Shown here piece after piece: positions 33,739 through 45,566 of a DNA stretch of 64,000 nucleotides. The position numbers and the translations under genes are program-made. Position 1 is the stretch's first letter; each line of letters starts with the position of its first letter. The stretch is from NCBI GenBank assembly GCA_003586115.2, contig QVOM02000025.1, positions 47,450,229-47,514,228 of the forward strand, written 5' to 3'. The notes under the pieces are model-generated. The model was not told the origin of the DNA. It ran no database searches and was given only the letters and a program-made list of their open reading frames with translations. This DNA comes from Salvator merianae (Eukaryota > Chordata > Lepidosauria > Squamata > Teiidae).

Positions 33739-34082
33739 AACCTTTCTGCACTTTTCTGTGCAGGACCTGATCTGTGGTTGCAGATCAGGCAGTGGATCCT
33801 AACTTCATAGTCCTAGGGGACCCATTTTGGTGGCAAAACAAGAAGTGTTGCCAAAATGGTTCCCCCATGGCCATAGTATGCTGGTAGATCTTATCAAAGT
33901 TTACCAGTATTTTGGAGCCCATTTGGGGCCTCCTGATCCAGAATAAACTCCATTTTGTGCAGATGAAATGTACCAGTAGCAGCTAGCAGGTGTGGGGCCT
34001 CTCTAGTTCACACTAACATGTGGACAAAAGAAAGCCCAGAAGATGATCAAGATCTAGAACAGAGGTAACTGCACAAAGGTTC
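33739..34082. mobile_element. Foldback MITE, family B-related (AACCTTTCTGCAC ends)
   Basis: Ends AACCTTTCTGCACTTTTCTG and AGAGGTAACTGCACAAAGGTT are inverted. The core contains a GATCTGTGGTTGCAGATC hairpin and a foldback of GGTAGATCTTATCAAAGTTTACC. Related sequences are at 22050 and 61150-62520. Confidence 0.55.
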
Positions 34083-36569
34083 CAAATGTTATGCTATGTG
34101 GTATATCCTAAGTCACCCACACACTTTCCTCATACTGGGCAAAAAAATTGACTTCAGATTTTGGTGGTGGTGGAAATGAATGCCCTCCTCAAAGAAACAC
34201 ACTGGGCACTTTAGCAAATGTCTGTGCAGTGCCAGATAAAGATCTTTGTCTTTGCCCAGACATTTAAAACCTGGTGTGATCCACACGGCACGATCTGTGC
34301 GACCCAAAAGATTCAAGCCAAGGGAAGTCCCAGAGTGCAGTGACTGCACATCACTGCCTATTGGGAGTGTGATAACATGCAGAAATCCATGTGCTTACTC
34401 TCTCCTAGGGGTGCAATATGGCTTGGAAGCAATACTTCTGCAGAGTGATAAAGACCCCTCTTCCAAAGGCATTTCAGCAGCTGCTATGGAAAACAAGCTT
34501 TCTGGCCCAGGAATGGTCCTGTTCATATGCTTTATGCCGCACATATGGGTCTTGCCATTTTTACAATGTTTGATATGTTTTACTTATTTGCTTTCTAATT
34601 AAATTGCATTTGTTATAGTGCTGCTGAATCTGAGGCATTTTATTATCTAGTCCTTGTTTAAAAGTGATTTGGATTAATTGCAGTGTAAAATTAGTGTTTT
34701 AACATAGTTACTGTGAAGCTTGTAAAAGTAATACATGCATTCTTACAGGGAAATATCTGTTCAATCAAATTTGAGTCCCAATAAATATTTGTTTCACATC
34801 TTTCTCTGAGGGGAACATCCTCCACACACACGCCTAGTTAATGAAAATTTGTGTCATATTCAGTTAAAAGCTGAAACATATTCTATTGGTATGGTAGAAG
34901 ATAATTCCTATTAAGGAAAATATGCCAATCAGATAGATCTTAGGGAAAACTTAAAAGGACTTTGTTACAAAGCACAGATATTCCAAAATCCAGCCTAATA
35001 AGCTCAGAATCTAACAAGAGTGAGGGGGAGTGGAAGAAGAGAAGGTGCAGAAAAAAAAAGAATTGGCAAAGCATCAGAACAGATGAAAACACAAAACATT
35101 CTGAAAATAACTTGAGGCAACAATTACCTCTTAAAAAAAAAGTGGGGAGCTGTGTAAATTCAAGACAAATGGATGAAGCATTTATTTTTAGTTTTACAGA
35201 ACATCTTTATGTGTGCACACACAGGCACACGCACACACAGTGACAGACAGTGTTTCAGCCAGAATATAGATGCAACCTTTTTTTTCCTCTGGAAAAAAAA
35301 AAATGCTAATGGACTGAAACCAGAACTTTTATAAATGTTGAGGACAGGTTTTGTTTGTTTTTGTTAAAATTCTGCAGCCCATTTTCAGTTATAGTCTATC
35401 AGGTGGCTGAGGAAATATGGTGTTTCCATGTATACATAGAAAATAAGTTTGAAGAAATGTAGGCTGTATTTACAAACTTCTTAAAAAGGTGTTAAAAAAC
35501 AATAGGAATAATAGTATAAGATCTTCATGTTCTCATGCCCAGATTAAACAGATTTGATAGTATTTATACCCTTTTTACATGGCTTTTAAATCATTTTTAA
35601 TAGTTAAATAAACCAACAAACTGGTTTGAAGTTTTAATCCAACTTATTCACTATTCCTATGGACATCTGTGTTGAGGACCTTTTTAGCCAAGAATGGTCA
35701 TGGTCTAGTGTTGGTTCCACAATGCAGGTAACTTATACAACACAAGGGCTTTCTGGAAGAGAGCCCAAAGCTAAGATCTGGAAGCAGATATTCAGACTAT
35801 GGTTCCATTTACCATATGAAGGCATTGCAGGTGTGTCTTTAGCCACTGAACTTTCATTTGTGGCAGCAAAGGACAACTCATAATGAGTGTGTTGCCCTAG
35901 TAAATGACCTAACCACTATTGGAGGTGCCTTTGTTTCCAGGACATCATTTTCTGCCTTTGCTGAAAATGTCTCAATTGCTGTTTCATTAGGTGCCTCACA
36001 CTCTCAAATGTATATGTGGAAGTACCCTTCAAGGTAGTGATTGAGATTTTTTTTTTTTTTTTTTTGCAAAAGCACCCATCTTCAGACTCTCTTCCCATCA
36101 ATCCAGAGATATAACTCCAATATAGAGACAGAACTAAGCAAATCTGTAGTTCTAGAGACATCAGAGACAGAACTGGTGACAGGACAGAAAGCAGAAGTAC
36201 TTGGCTAAAGTAGGAAAGCACAGCATAGATGTTTAGCAACAGCAGAAAAGCAGAAATACTTGGGTTCAAAGGGCACAAAATACAACTGACCATTTCACAA
36301 GAGACTAGATTAAATTCAGTATAAATCTTACTCAAGACTGAGAAGGAATTTGTTTGAGAGCAAGGCAAGATCCCATTTCTCATTAACTAACTTATCTCTG
36401 ACAAAATGACACAGAGTGGGCCTAAGGGTGAGTGATTTGGCAGAGCTACTTCCTTTGCCTCATTACTGGGTGCTCTCACAGCTCTGTTTCAAAGCATAGA
36501 AGTGCCCCATGGCACAGCAATCAAGTCATTATTCTATAGAACATAATGACAAATTGTTAAAGTGGTCCA
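34083..36569. other. Unannotated DNA
   Basis: Ordinary sequence with a short CA run (35211-35240) and a T-run at 36047-36065. Chance open frames only. Confidence 0.4.
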
Positions 36570-36584
36570 AAAAGATATGACCTT

Positions 36585-36950
36585 ATGGCATTTGTTGCAT
36601 GGAGCAGGAAGCTGCTTATTGGATATGTAATGTTGAAAGTATAGGAAGTGGACCAGCAATGGCCTAGGATTCTTGTACCAGACAGAATCCATCTTAGATA
36701 CACTGAGACCCATATTGGAAATGGAGCCACATTTTAAAAAGACACAAGTATTGTGAAACTTTTCCTTTGACTCACCCTCCCCCCCCCACTCCAGTCCATT
36801 TGCCTGCCAGGAAAGGCAGAGTCTATCTGCATAAAATAATCAGGGAGAGCCACTGATCTTTAACAAATCTAAATTGCTGGTTTGAGCTAGTACAATTCTG
36901 ATTAAATACCAAAAGAATATCAAGTGCTACCTGTCACCCATTAAATTCAG
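36585..36950 (+). mobile_element. LTR-family fragment (matches 22905-23210)
   Basis: ATGTTGAAAGTATAGGAAGTGGACCAGCAATGGCCT parallels ATGTTGAAAATACAGGAAATGGACCAGCAGTGGCCT at 22930-22965, continuing through GTGAAACTTTTCCTTTGACTC to TAAATACCAAAAGAATATC. The rest of the element is missing. Confidence 0.55.
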
Positions 36951-37159
36951 CCTATCCAGCATTTATGTGCATTGGGCATTCAGTAAATATTTGCAGAAAA
37001 CCCATTTGGAATGTTGAATAACACTGGTTAATCTTAAATGGAAAAGATGCTCCAGCCCTGATTGACTTTAGTTCTAGAAAGACATTCTCTTGTTTATGCA
37101 TGTCACATCTTTTGTCTTCACCAGAAATGCACATCAACATAGAACAAAGGTGCAAACAG

Positions 37160-38059
37160 TAGGGATGTGCACGAAAGCACATTCCCCTCTTTGCTTCACA
37201 GCGCTGCGAAGCAAAAGAGCTTTGTTTTCGCATGAAAACGAGAGGTGCGAAAAGGGAGCCTTTCGTTTTCGTGGTGACAATCTTCGCCAAAACCGCCTGT
37301 CACAGAGGCAGCAGAGTGATCAGCGAAGGTCTTCCCTTTGCTTTGATGTTTTGCCATTTCCGATCGCTCTCTCATTCCCCCCATTCTCTCTGTGTGTGCG
37401 TGCGAGTGACAGAAGAGGGGGAATGAGAGAGCGATCGGAAATGGAGAAAAATCAATGCGAAGGGAAGACCTTCGCCGATCGCTAGCAGCACTTATAACTT
37501 TCACGATCGGTGAAGGTCTTCCTTTCGCTTTGATTTTTCTCCGTTTCCGATCGCTCTCTCATTCCCCCTCTTCTGTCACTCGCACACGCACACAGACAGA
37601 ATGGGGGGGGGGATGAGAGAGCGATTGGAAATGGTGAAAAATCAAAGCGAAGGGAAGACCTTCACCGATCGCAAAAGTTAAGTGCTGCTGCCGCCTCTCT
37701 GACAGGTAGCACTTAACTTTAGCAATCGGTGAAGGTCTTCCCTTCGCATTGATTTTTCACCGTTTCCATTTCCGATCGTTCTCTCCCCCTATTCTTTCTG
37801 TGTGCGCAAGGGGGAGAGAGCGATCGGAAACGGAGAAAAATCAATGTGAAGGGAAGACCTTCGCCGATTGCTAGAGTTAAGTGGTGCCTGTCACAGATTT
37901 TTCTGATGGTGCGGCAAATGGCGAAGGTCAGCGAAAGTCACCGGGACCTTCACCATTCGCTTTTGCTGTCCATTTTTCCCTTCATATTTCGTGAGAAGAT
38001 GGCGGAAACGCCATTTTCGCATGAAATACGAAGGAAACAAAACTTCGTGCACATCCCTA
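37160..38059. mobile_element. Family A element with three palindromic modules, hAT-like
   Basis: The 900-bp element starts TAGGGATGTGCACGAAAGC and ends CTTCGTGCACATCCCTA, flanked by the perfect octamer GCAAACAG (37152-37159 and 38060-38067). Three hairpin modules (about 37318-37490, 37504-37671, 37723-37873) each have arms of roughly 65 bases. The arms contain GAAGGTCTTCCCTTCGC, TTGATTTTTC, and CCGTTTCCGATCGCTCTCTC in inverted order around a CACTCGCACACGCACACAG-like centre. Spacers are themselves foldbacks (GTTAAGTGCTGC...GCACTTAAC). No transposase gene. It is a hAT MITE by its ends and TSD. Confidence 0.9.
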
Positions 38060-38069
38060 GCAAACAGCC

Positions 38070-38291
38070 AGTCTGGCATGTACACAGTTGGCTGCACATG
38101 TTTCCAAAATGTACTGCCTGCAAAAACGTATATCTGCACATGAATCTCTTTACAAGGATTTTATCTCCTTCCTCTCCATAGAGAAATATTGACCTCATCT
38201 TTAATCTACCTCTGGGCTGAGCTTAGAGTAAGAATCATCCCCACCATTTGTTGACAGTTAGGATAAAAATGCTGAGAGAGTTAGCCCAAGT
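38070..38291. other. Unannotated spacer between the family A element and a family B MITE
   Basis: No repeat or gene recognised. Confidence 0.4.
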
Positions 38292-38294
38292 ATG

Positions 38295-38474
38295 GGCCCT
38301 TTCTGCACTGGGCCTTATTTTGGATTATATCTCAGAATAGGGACCTGCCATCTGCATGCTAGTGCAGGCTATGGTAGTTCCTGGCCAAGACCTTTCATAG
38401 TTTGCACTAGCATGTGAATGGCACACCCCTATTCTGGGATATTAACCATAATAAGACCAAGTGCAGAAAGGGCC
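38295..38474. mobile_element. Family B-related MITE (180 bp) with ATG target duplication
   Basis: Ends GGCCCTTTCTGCACTGGGCC and CCAAGTGCAGAAAGGGCC are nearly perfect inverses. Flanking ATG (38292-38294 and 38475-38477) is duplicated. The interior is also foldback: CTATTTTGG...CCATAATAAG and TATCTCAGAATAGGG...CCCCTATTCTGGGATA arms. Confidence 0.8.
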
Positions 38475-38479
38475 ATGGT

Positions 38480-38845
38480 TTCCATCACTTGGATCCACCC
38501 TCCATGCTACCACATCTCATCTCCACCTGAAGAAAATTACTGGACTTTGAATTGCCACTTTCCTATTGCTGCTGTACCATATCAACTCACTACTTCAGGC
38601 TGAAGCAGCGTTGCAATCTGGACTTTGTTCTTGCTGCCTGGAACCCAGATTGCTACCTCAACTGAGGTAGCTTTGCCAAGGGGCTACACTTAATTCTTGC
38701 TGGGTTGCAAAGTTATATTATTTTTGTTCAGTGTAGCTCTTCCCTTTCACTATCTGGATTACTTTACTGAAATGGAGGATTCTGCAGCAAATCCTTGTTC
38801 CCTAAAGTTTCTTGTAGCAGAAGGTGAAATTTCTGTGTAATCCTT
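38480..38845. other. Unannotated DNA
   Basis: Only a small hairpin (GCTACCTCAACTGAGGTAGC) near 38651 stands out. Confidence 0.4.
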
Positions 38846-39305
38846 ACTAGTCAGGTTTCCCTCCCTAGCATTCAGGGTAGATCCAGGTCCCCTTCACACT
38901 TTTTTTTCCTTTTTCTTGACTTCCACACTATCTATCAAATCTGTCCATAAATGACCACATACTAATATGGCAGAGTTCAGCTATAATTGTTTTGAACTTC
39001 TATTGACTTGGCACACAATCAGTAAAAGCCATGGCATGACCTCTATTGGGAATATGCCTCTAACTGTGTCTCTTGACTGCATTTGCTGCTTTCTGACACT
39101 GACAATCAGCTAACAGTCAAAGTTGTCAGTCCTGATGCTTTTGCCTTGTTTTAAGTCTTTATTTTAATTAAGCTTATGTTTCTAGACTACCTGAGTTGAT
39201 TTGCCAGTTTTAAAGCCATACTCCTGGAAGACCCTGTTCTTAGAGTTGGTGCCTGGAAAAGCTATTTTCCCCAACCTAATATTTCCCAGGGCATGGTTCC
39301 TAACA
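38846..39305 (+). mobile_element. LTR-like fragment (relative of 17950-18463)
   Basis: Ends GGGCATGGTTCCTAACA, matching the 3' end of the 17950 element. The penultimate block (GTTGATTTGCCAGTTTTAAA...GACCCTGTTCTTA) matches 24000-24050. The left edge, around AGTCAGGTTTCCCTCCC, is inferred. Confidence 0.4.
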
Positions 39306-39467
39306 ATGTACTTCTCATGAGAATGCCTAGTATGTCGCCACAAATGGAGATACAGCAACTTAGCCCCTTTGTTGAGATACCTTCCATGAGCTTAACCCCA
39401 TGAGCTGAACACTTTCCATGAATATAGTCACTTTCATAAGGTACCTGGTAAAGTAAGTGCAGACATG

Positions 39468-39873
39468 GGGCCTTTTCACCCTTGCCAGCTGGAGCACTCT
39501 TATCCACAAGTGAAGAAAGCCACAACTCACCTGGAGTTGTCGAATGCCTCCCTGCAGTGATCTAGCTATGCACAACTTGATAGTAGTCCACAGGCTGACC
39601 AGCAACTCTTGGAAAGGAGGATCTGCAATGCTTCTAGGTGCTGCACAGTGAAGAGTTTGGGGCTGTTTGGCTATGCAGACATTCACAGCATGCAGATGCT
39701 TGTTCAGACTTTGCAATGGCAATCCAAGCACACCATTCATGCTGTGAGTGCTGCCGGTTAGATTCGGGGCTAATCCAACACTAGTGGTACAAACAGCCAC
39801 CACCACATTTTGACCTGATCAGCCCAATATGGTATTATTACACCATACCAATCAGCTAAGTGTGAATCCACCC
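39468..39873. mobile_element. Family B MITE, moderately decayed
   Basis: Left end GGGCCTTTTCACCCTTGCCAG, right end CAGCTAAGTGTGAATCCACCC. ATG precedes the left end, but the right flank is ACA, so a duplication is not preserved. Interior carries GCATGCAGATGC and CATGCTGTGAGTGCTG words seen in other copies. Confidence 0.5.
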
Positions 39874-40030
39874 ACAGTCTCTGTCTTTACATAGGCATTG
39901 ATAATCTATCTCAAATTGAAACAGCAAATAATTATGCATTTTTTATAGTCCAAATGTAAGTAAAACATTCTAAAAGAATAGTTCTATTCTTATTGGTTTT
40001 GACATTCCCTTTCACTATTAAAAAGGTGTC

Positions 40031-40075
40031 CGAATCCTCACCTGAACCTCACTTTGAGCTTCAGGTGAGGATTCG
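40031..40075. repeat. Perfect 16-bp hairpin at the edge of a family B MITE
   Basis: CGAATCCTCACCTGAA (40031-40046) and TTCAGGTGAGGATTCG (40060-40075) are exact complements around a 13-base loop. The right arm overlaps the left end of the 40069-40712 element. Confidence 0.85.
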
Positions 40076-40712
40076 TTTGCACCTACCTTGTCGACGGTGG
40101 TGGCCATCTTCTGGGCGATCAGCCCACCCATCAGGCATATGTGATCTTGTGATCACGCACTGCATGATGGTCAATGGGGCCTAACCCTTCACGCAGGCCC
40201 GAATGGGCCCACATGAGGCCCCAGTTGGGCTCATGCCACCATGATTTGGCCTGGGACGCTGGGTGGGGCCTCACTGCACCCTGTCCAGCATTTTGGTGCC
40301 CAATTGCGGGCACGAAGGGCAGTTGCCGTGGCAATGGCCTGCGAGCATAAAGTCACTGTCATGGTGATTGGGAGGCACATGCAGTGCACAGGCGATGACA
40401 CAACTCGTGTGTGCACACTGGGCCTCTCCACCTGCACTACGGGGAGAGGGTAGGCCCCATTGTCTACCATGTGTGCGCATGAAGAGGCTGCAGTTGCCAT
40501 GGCAGCGGCCAGATGCTTGCCAGCCACTGTCATGGCAAGCATCAGGCATGGATGATGGCGTTCGCACTCGTGAAAGCCATTATCCAGCCTCAGGTATGTT
40601 TTCAGGCCCCATCATGCAGACGATGTCTGCACGCTGGGGTCTGTTGCACGCTGGAATGGGGTCTGTTGCACGCTAATTAGCCCATTCTAGTGTGGGAAGT
40701 GTGAACAGGCCC
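40069..40712. mobile_element. Family B MITE
   Basis: The left end GGATTCGTTTGCACCTACC and right end GAAGTGTGAACAGGCCC are inverted family B termini. The interior has palindromic subunits such as CGATCAG / CTGATCG-type and many CATGGC words. Diverged left terminus; no clear target duplication. Confidence 0.55.
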
Positions 40713-41879
40713 ATTAAGTGAATTCAGTTGCTTCAGACAAAAGTTGTGATCACACAGCCACTGGAGTGCAGAAATATTCTCTCCCAAGACTTACTGCGCA
40801 GGCCTAGCGCAGCTGCAACTCCAGATTATACTGTAGACCATTGTATGGCTGTGTGGCATGATCTATGGCCTCAAAGATGACCATACATCATGCTGAGAAG
40901 CTGGCCATTTTGGCTGGTTGCTTCACAGCTATACTGGTTATGGATAACACCTGACCCCACACAGCAGGGAGCACTGCCAAGAATATCTGGGAATTCAAAA
41001 TCCTGCACTCTTGCCTCTCAATTCTTCCGTTGTCTCTGTGACAGGACATGTGTGAGAGAAATATGCATGTTTGTGTCCCTCAAGCCATTTGTGTGTGTTT
41101 CTGTTATCACAAGAAGATCATCTGATCATGACCTAGGTGTTAAATTGTGCCACAACAATATTAATATAAGATGTAATTTGTAAGTGTTATAAATATGTAC
41201 ACTCAATGCTATGCTTTACTGAGAGACAAGTGTCTGTGTGGTAATGGCCAGGACCACTTCTTTCTGACCTTATTCCGTTATTCAAAATTCTTTAGTTCTG
41301 TGACAACTACTCAGCCAAGTTCTCTAAATAAGCATGCATGCATAGACTCACTTTAGCTGTCTGATAGGATCAAGTGAAGAAATTATTCATCACAGCTTGC
41401 AAACTGTAAAGCAGAAATTTTTACTGCTCAAAACTTGCTGCATAAATTCTCAGCAGTAACATGCAATAGTATTCACTATACTGTGATTCTCATAGAAGTA
41501 TTTTAGCTCACATCCCACAAGCTGGCAAATGTAATTTCATTAGCAAATACAGAGTCCATCATCTGACTTCAAAAACTACCTATTCCTGGCACTAGGAGCT
41601 GCTGAATCCCCATAGTAGGACAGATTGCCCAGGGTGGCATTTCCTGCTTATCCTAGAGGAAGCTCAGGATTAAAACCTGACAGGACTGAAGCTACGGGAC
41701 CCATCACTACTAACAAGCTCAATATGCATTTTTTGGTAAGTTTAGAAAGCTCTTTTTAAAAAACACTAGTTAGTACAATGTATACTTTAATACTAATTAA
41801 TGATTTTTGATCTCCATATGAATGATTGATTGGTATCTTTAATCTTTCACTCTCTTGTTCATTCTTTTAGTGCCCCATG
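40713..41879. other. Unannotated DNA
   Basis: No gene or repeat ends recognised. Confidence 0.4.
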
Positions 41880-41899
41880 TCTTTGTCACCCATCATTCT

Positions 41900-42640
41900 T
41901 CAAAGCCTGGAACAAACAGATGCATAATCTAAGGGTGTTTTTGGACTCTGCACTAGGGACGTACAAATTTTGATTCATATTCAAAAATTCATTTAAAGAT
42001 TTGTTTTCGCAAATTTTTGCATGAAAATGAAAATGACTTTTCTCGTACTTATGGGTTTTCGACCGAAAAGCCTATTCTTTTGCGAAAATGAGACTCTTCG
42101 AATATTTGCATTTTCACACTTTTTCACTATGTTTAAACCATGAAGATGGCATTTTCAATACAAAAATGAAGGCAAAAAAATGCATTTTTTGAGAATGGAA
42201 TTCGCTGACAAATCGAAAATTCAGGTTTTCTATTCAAAAATTAATCAAAAACTATTTTTTTGTGTGTCTATGTGCACATCCCTACTCTGCACTAACACTT
42301 GAAGCTCAGGTGGAGGCAATGACCACGAGCCCCTACTTCCAACTACAACTGGCCCACCAGCTATGTCCCTTTCCATTGCATTATGGTAATGTGGTCTACA
42401 TGGGCCTGCACTTGAATATAATTGGGAAGCTGCAGCTGGTGCAAAGTGCAGCAGCTAGACTGCTAACTGGCATTGATGGCCGGACAGACATCACATCAGT
42501 CCTAAAAAAGCTGCACTGGCTACCTATTTGCTGCTCAACCCAGCTCAAGATATTGATATTAACTTTTAAGGTCCTTAGCAGCTTGGAGCCAAAATATCTA
42601 AAGAAATGTCTTCTCCCATATAATATGTTTATGTCCTAAG
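41900..42640 (+). pseudogene. L2/CR1-like LINE reverse-transcriptase remnant, split by a MITE
   Basis: After removing the 41954-42284 insertion the frame reads through from NLRVFLDSA to LTLEAQVEAM. It continues to IGKLQLVQSAAARLLTG, then DITSVLKKLHWLPI and LTFKVLSSLEPKYLKK. These are the C-terminal landmarks of L2/CR1-clade reverse transcriptases (LGVxLDSxLSLEAQV, LQLVQNAAARLLTG, HITPVLKxLHWLPV, LTFKALxGLxPxYL). About 25 codons seem missing between AHQLCPF and LHYGNVVYMGL, where the family has SRLDYCN. The copy is 5'-truncated and dead. The LINE is older than the MITE inside it. Confidence 0.8.
41954..42284. mobile_element. Family A MITE inserted in a LINE
   Basis: Begins TAGGGACGTACAAATTTTG and ends TATGTGCACATCCCTA, 331 bp, flanked by the perfect octamer CTCTGCAC (41946-41953 and 42285-42292). 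The octamer lies inside the LINE frame and one copy completes the reading, proving it is a target duplication. Interior is a short-form AT-rich foldback. Confidence 0.9.
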
Positions 42641-44618
42641 ATCTGCTGGTGAGGTCCTCTTGGCAGTGCCACCCTCTTCAGCAGTTAAGGGAGTGGAACA
42701 CATGGGAGCACATTCAAAGTAATAGATCCCAAACTACGGAACAATCCAGTTAACCAATGTAAAACAATGGGAGACCCAGTCTATCAGTGTGTGATCTGTG
42801 TTGTTAAAAAACAGCTAAGCTGCATCCACAGTTGGGTTTGATGCTGACATAAAGACATACTGGCATCTAGATTTGTCATATCAATATGCCCATGCATGAT
42901 GCCACACTTGGGTCTTCATGGACAACGGTATCACCAGTACAACTGGATAGGAATGTTCCTTATCTTTAAGTAATCTTCACAACATGCTCGCAGTTGGCCT
43001 GAGAGTTTATGGCAATGTGTACACATTACCTTTGCTAGGCCAGTTGTCTTCACAGTACACTAGGGATCCATGTGCAGTGAATTGTGGAACATAGAGACAA
43101 TCAGGTATAAATCCATCTCTGCATTCTATAGAGAGATGACTATATGTTAATGTGGATTTGTCCCCAGTTTACTAATGGCCATGAAAATGTGAAAGAGAAG
43201 TTTGTCAGTGCTATAAACTTCAAAACACCATAAGGAGCCCACAAAATAAGACAGGGAGGGAGAGGAACTTCCACCTGAATTTCTCCTAGTCAGCTGCCAT
43301 TTGTCAGCTTGAAAGAACTTCATTGCTTCTACAGTCCATAGCCATGCTGCCAATGCAGGATATTGGCCAAGTCTCTGGCTAGCATAGAAGGCATTCAGAG
43401 ACTTCATCTGTTGAAAAACCAGGAGGTAGGAACTGATATGTACCTGGCCTAAAAGTTTCTCTCAGGCATGCCTGATCAATCATTTGATGTCTGTGAGTGA
43501 CTTTGCTTTGGTGCTACATACACTATGGCTGTATCTCCACTTATCAGTCTGTGACACCTCACAGTAGACATCTCACAGTGAATGCCCTGACCCCTTTTCC
43601 AGTGTGATCACTGGCAAGGGCACCTCCTTTCTCTGTCCTGCATGGAGAAGGAGGCATTCCATCTTATCTCCTTGCTTCAAAATATAGATGAGGAGGGGGC
43701 CTTTTTTTCCACAGCACCTCCTCCAGCTGAACTACCTCCACCCAGAAGTGGATATGTAGCCCATATTTCCTCATACATTTATGGTTACTTGGATGTTTTG
43801 ACACTTTAGGTATAGATGATACTTTCTACTCTCACCTCAGTGGCTTTCCAGCTTGCAGGTGGTGGGAACCTTGCCAAATTAATAATAAATGTGATTCTCT
43901 TCTTCATAATGTTCATGGCCTGAAGCATAGAAAAATGGGCATTCTGCAGAATCCTACAAGATCCCCAAGGCATCTTCTTAAGGACTTGTTGCATAGAGAT
44001 ATAACCAGCACAGAAAGCTGGCCTGGGTTCCACATTCTAACTTGTCTGAAGTCTCATTGGCACCGTTTTTTATCATGCCATAAAACTATGACAGTGAACT
44101 TCTATTGTTCCTAGGGCACAATGTTTTAACATTGCCCCCATCAATGAAACTGACTCATGCTGCTGGCTTAAAGTGAGGGGGTTGGCACATTGATTGCAGA
44201 AACAAATCTCAATTTGATTTTGTCCATCTCATGATTGGTTCACAGATGCCAATTATCTGCCACAAGCTGAACTGAGGGGGCTTCCAATGTCTACATGGCA
44301 CAACCAACTGCTATGGAGATTGAAAAATTAGCCTACACATGCAGTTGTCCTTATCTGTAAAGCCAACAGGGGAATCAGTCATGAAAATTGTCTCTTGGGA
44401 TAGCCAGGCCACACTTGAACCAGCTCTTCCCCCTCTATCTCCTTCCCTAGTGGAGATGTAGCTTATGTCTGCCTAATCTTGAAAAACATATAACTAATTT
44501 TACTTAATGACAAGCCAACTTTACCCAAACACTAGCCAATTTGGAATATGAGTACAATATCTGTATTCCACAGTTAACACTTCGAATTTGATATTGATTA
44601 GCCTATGATCTTGATAGG
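42641..44618. other. Unannotated DNA
   Basis: The first ~120 bases may be the LINE 3' tail. The rest shows no element or gene. Confidence 0.35.
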
Positions 44619-44626
44619 AGAGTGAC

Positions 44627-45274
44627 TAGAGATGTGCATGAAGCTTTGTGCCTTTCGAATTTCACACAAAAATGGTCTTTCCTCCATCTTCACACAAAAT
44701 ACGAAGGTAAAAGGGGGTAGTGAATGTGAATGGCGAAGGTCCTGGTGACTTTCGCTGTCCTTCGAGACCTTCGCCATTTGCCACAGGCTCCCTCTTTTTG
44801 GCCGTAGAAACTCCATAGCATCAAAGCTGGATGCTTCACAGCCTTAAAGAGGGAACTTGCAGACCGATTGGAAACGTAAGAAAAATCAATCGCTAAAGTT
44901 AAGTGCTGCCTCTGTGACAGGCAGCACTTAACTTTAGCGATCGGCGAAGGTCTTCCCTTCGCATTGATTTTTCTGACGTTTCTGATCGCTCTCTCATTCC
45001 CCCTAGTCTGTCACTCGCACGCGCACACTGACAGACTAGGGGGAATGAGAGAGTGATCGGAAACGGAGACAAATTAATGCGAAGGGAAGACCTTTGACGA
45101 TTGCGAAGTGCTGCCTCTGTGACAGGCAGTGCCCCTGGTCTTCGCTGCAAAGATTTTCGCAGCAAAAACGAAAGGCTCCATTTTCGCGCCTATAGTTTTC
45201 GTGCGAAAACGAAGCCTAGTAGCTTCGCAGCGCTGCGAAGCGAAAAGGGAAAAGTGCCTTCGTGCACATCCCTA
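44627..45274. mobile_element. Family A element with palindromic core
   Basis: Starts TAGAGATGTGCATGAAGC and ends CTTCGTGCACATCCCTA, 648 bp. Flanking octamers AGAGTGAC (44619-44626) and ATAGTGAC (45275-45282) match at 7 of 8. One large hairpin module (about 44936-45100) with arms GAAGGTCTTCCCTTCGC... and ...GCGAAGGGAAGACC is bounded by GCTGCCTCTGTGACAGGCAGC foldbacks. It is a shorter relative of the 37160 and 47455 copies. Confidence 0.85.
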
Positions 45275-45566
45275 ATAGTGACTTGTCCTTACAGTCCTGG
45301 AGTATAAGCATACATGCATGTCTGTTATAAGATATTTAAAACCAGTGGCTAGCCACATGCCACTCACTTTCCTTAAGTTTTATTAATGGAATCATAATTA
45401 GTAATAACAATGATAGTGGATGCCATAATGTTGTATTTTAAGAACTTCATGCTACACCAAGAAGAATAAATTAAAATGGGGAAATCCTTTTCATATATTT
45501 ATTAATTATTGTTCTGTTTCTGAACTCCTACATCTCACCTTTCCTCCTCCACCCTTTATTTTTCCT

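Noticed and set aside
35916..36383. 155-codon minus-strand frame, the longest in the window
   Set aside because: Leu/Ser-rich with a Lys run encoded by a T run; no domain recognised, no promoter or splice support. Considered chance, but it would merit a database search.
37090..38198. Frames of up to 131 codons on both strands
   Set aside because: They are shadows of the hairpin modules in the 37160-38059 element.
39360..39806. 148-codon minus-strand frame
   Set aside because: It lies over a family B MITE (39468-39873) and shows no known motif.
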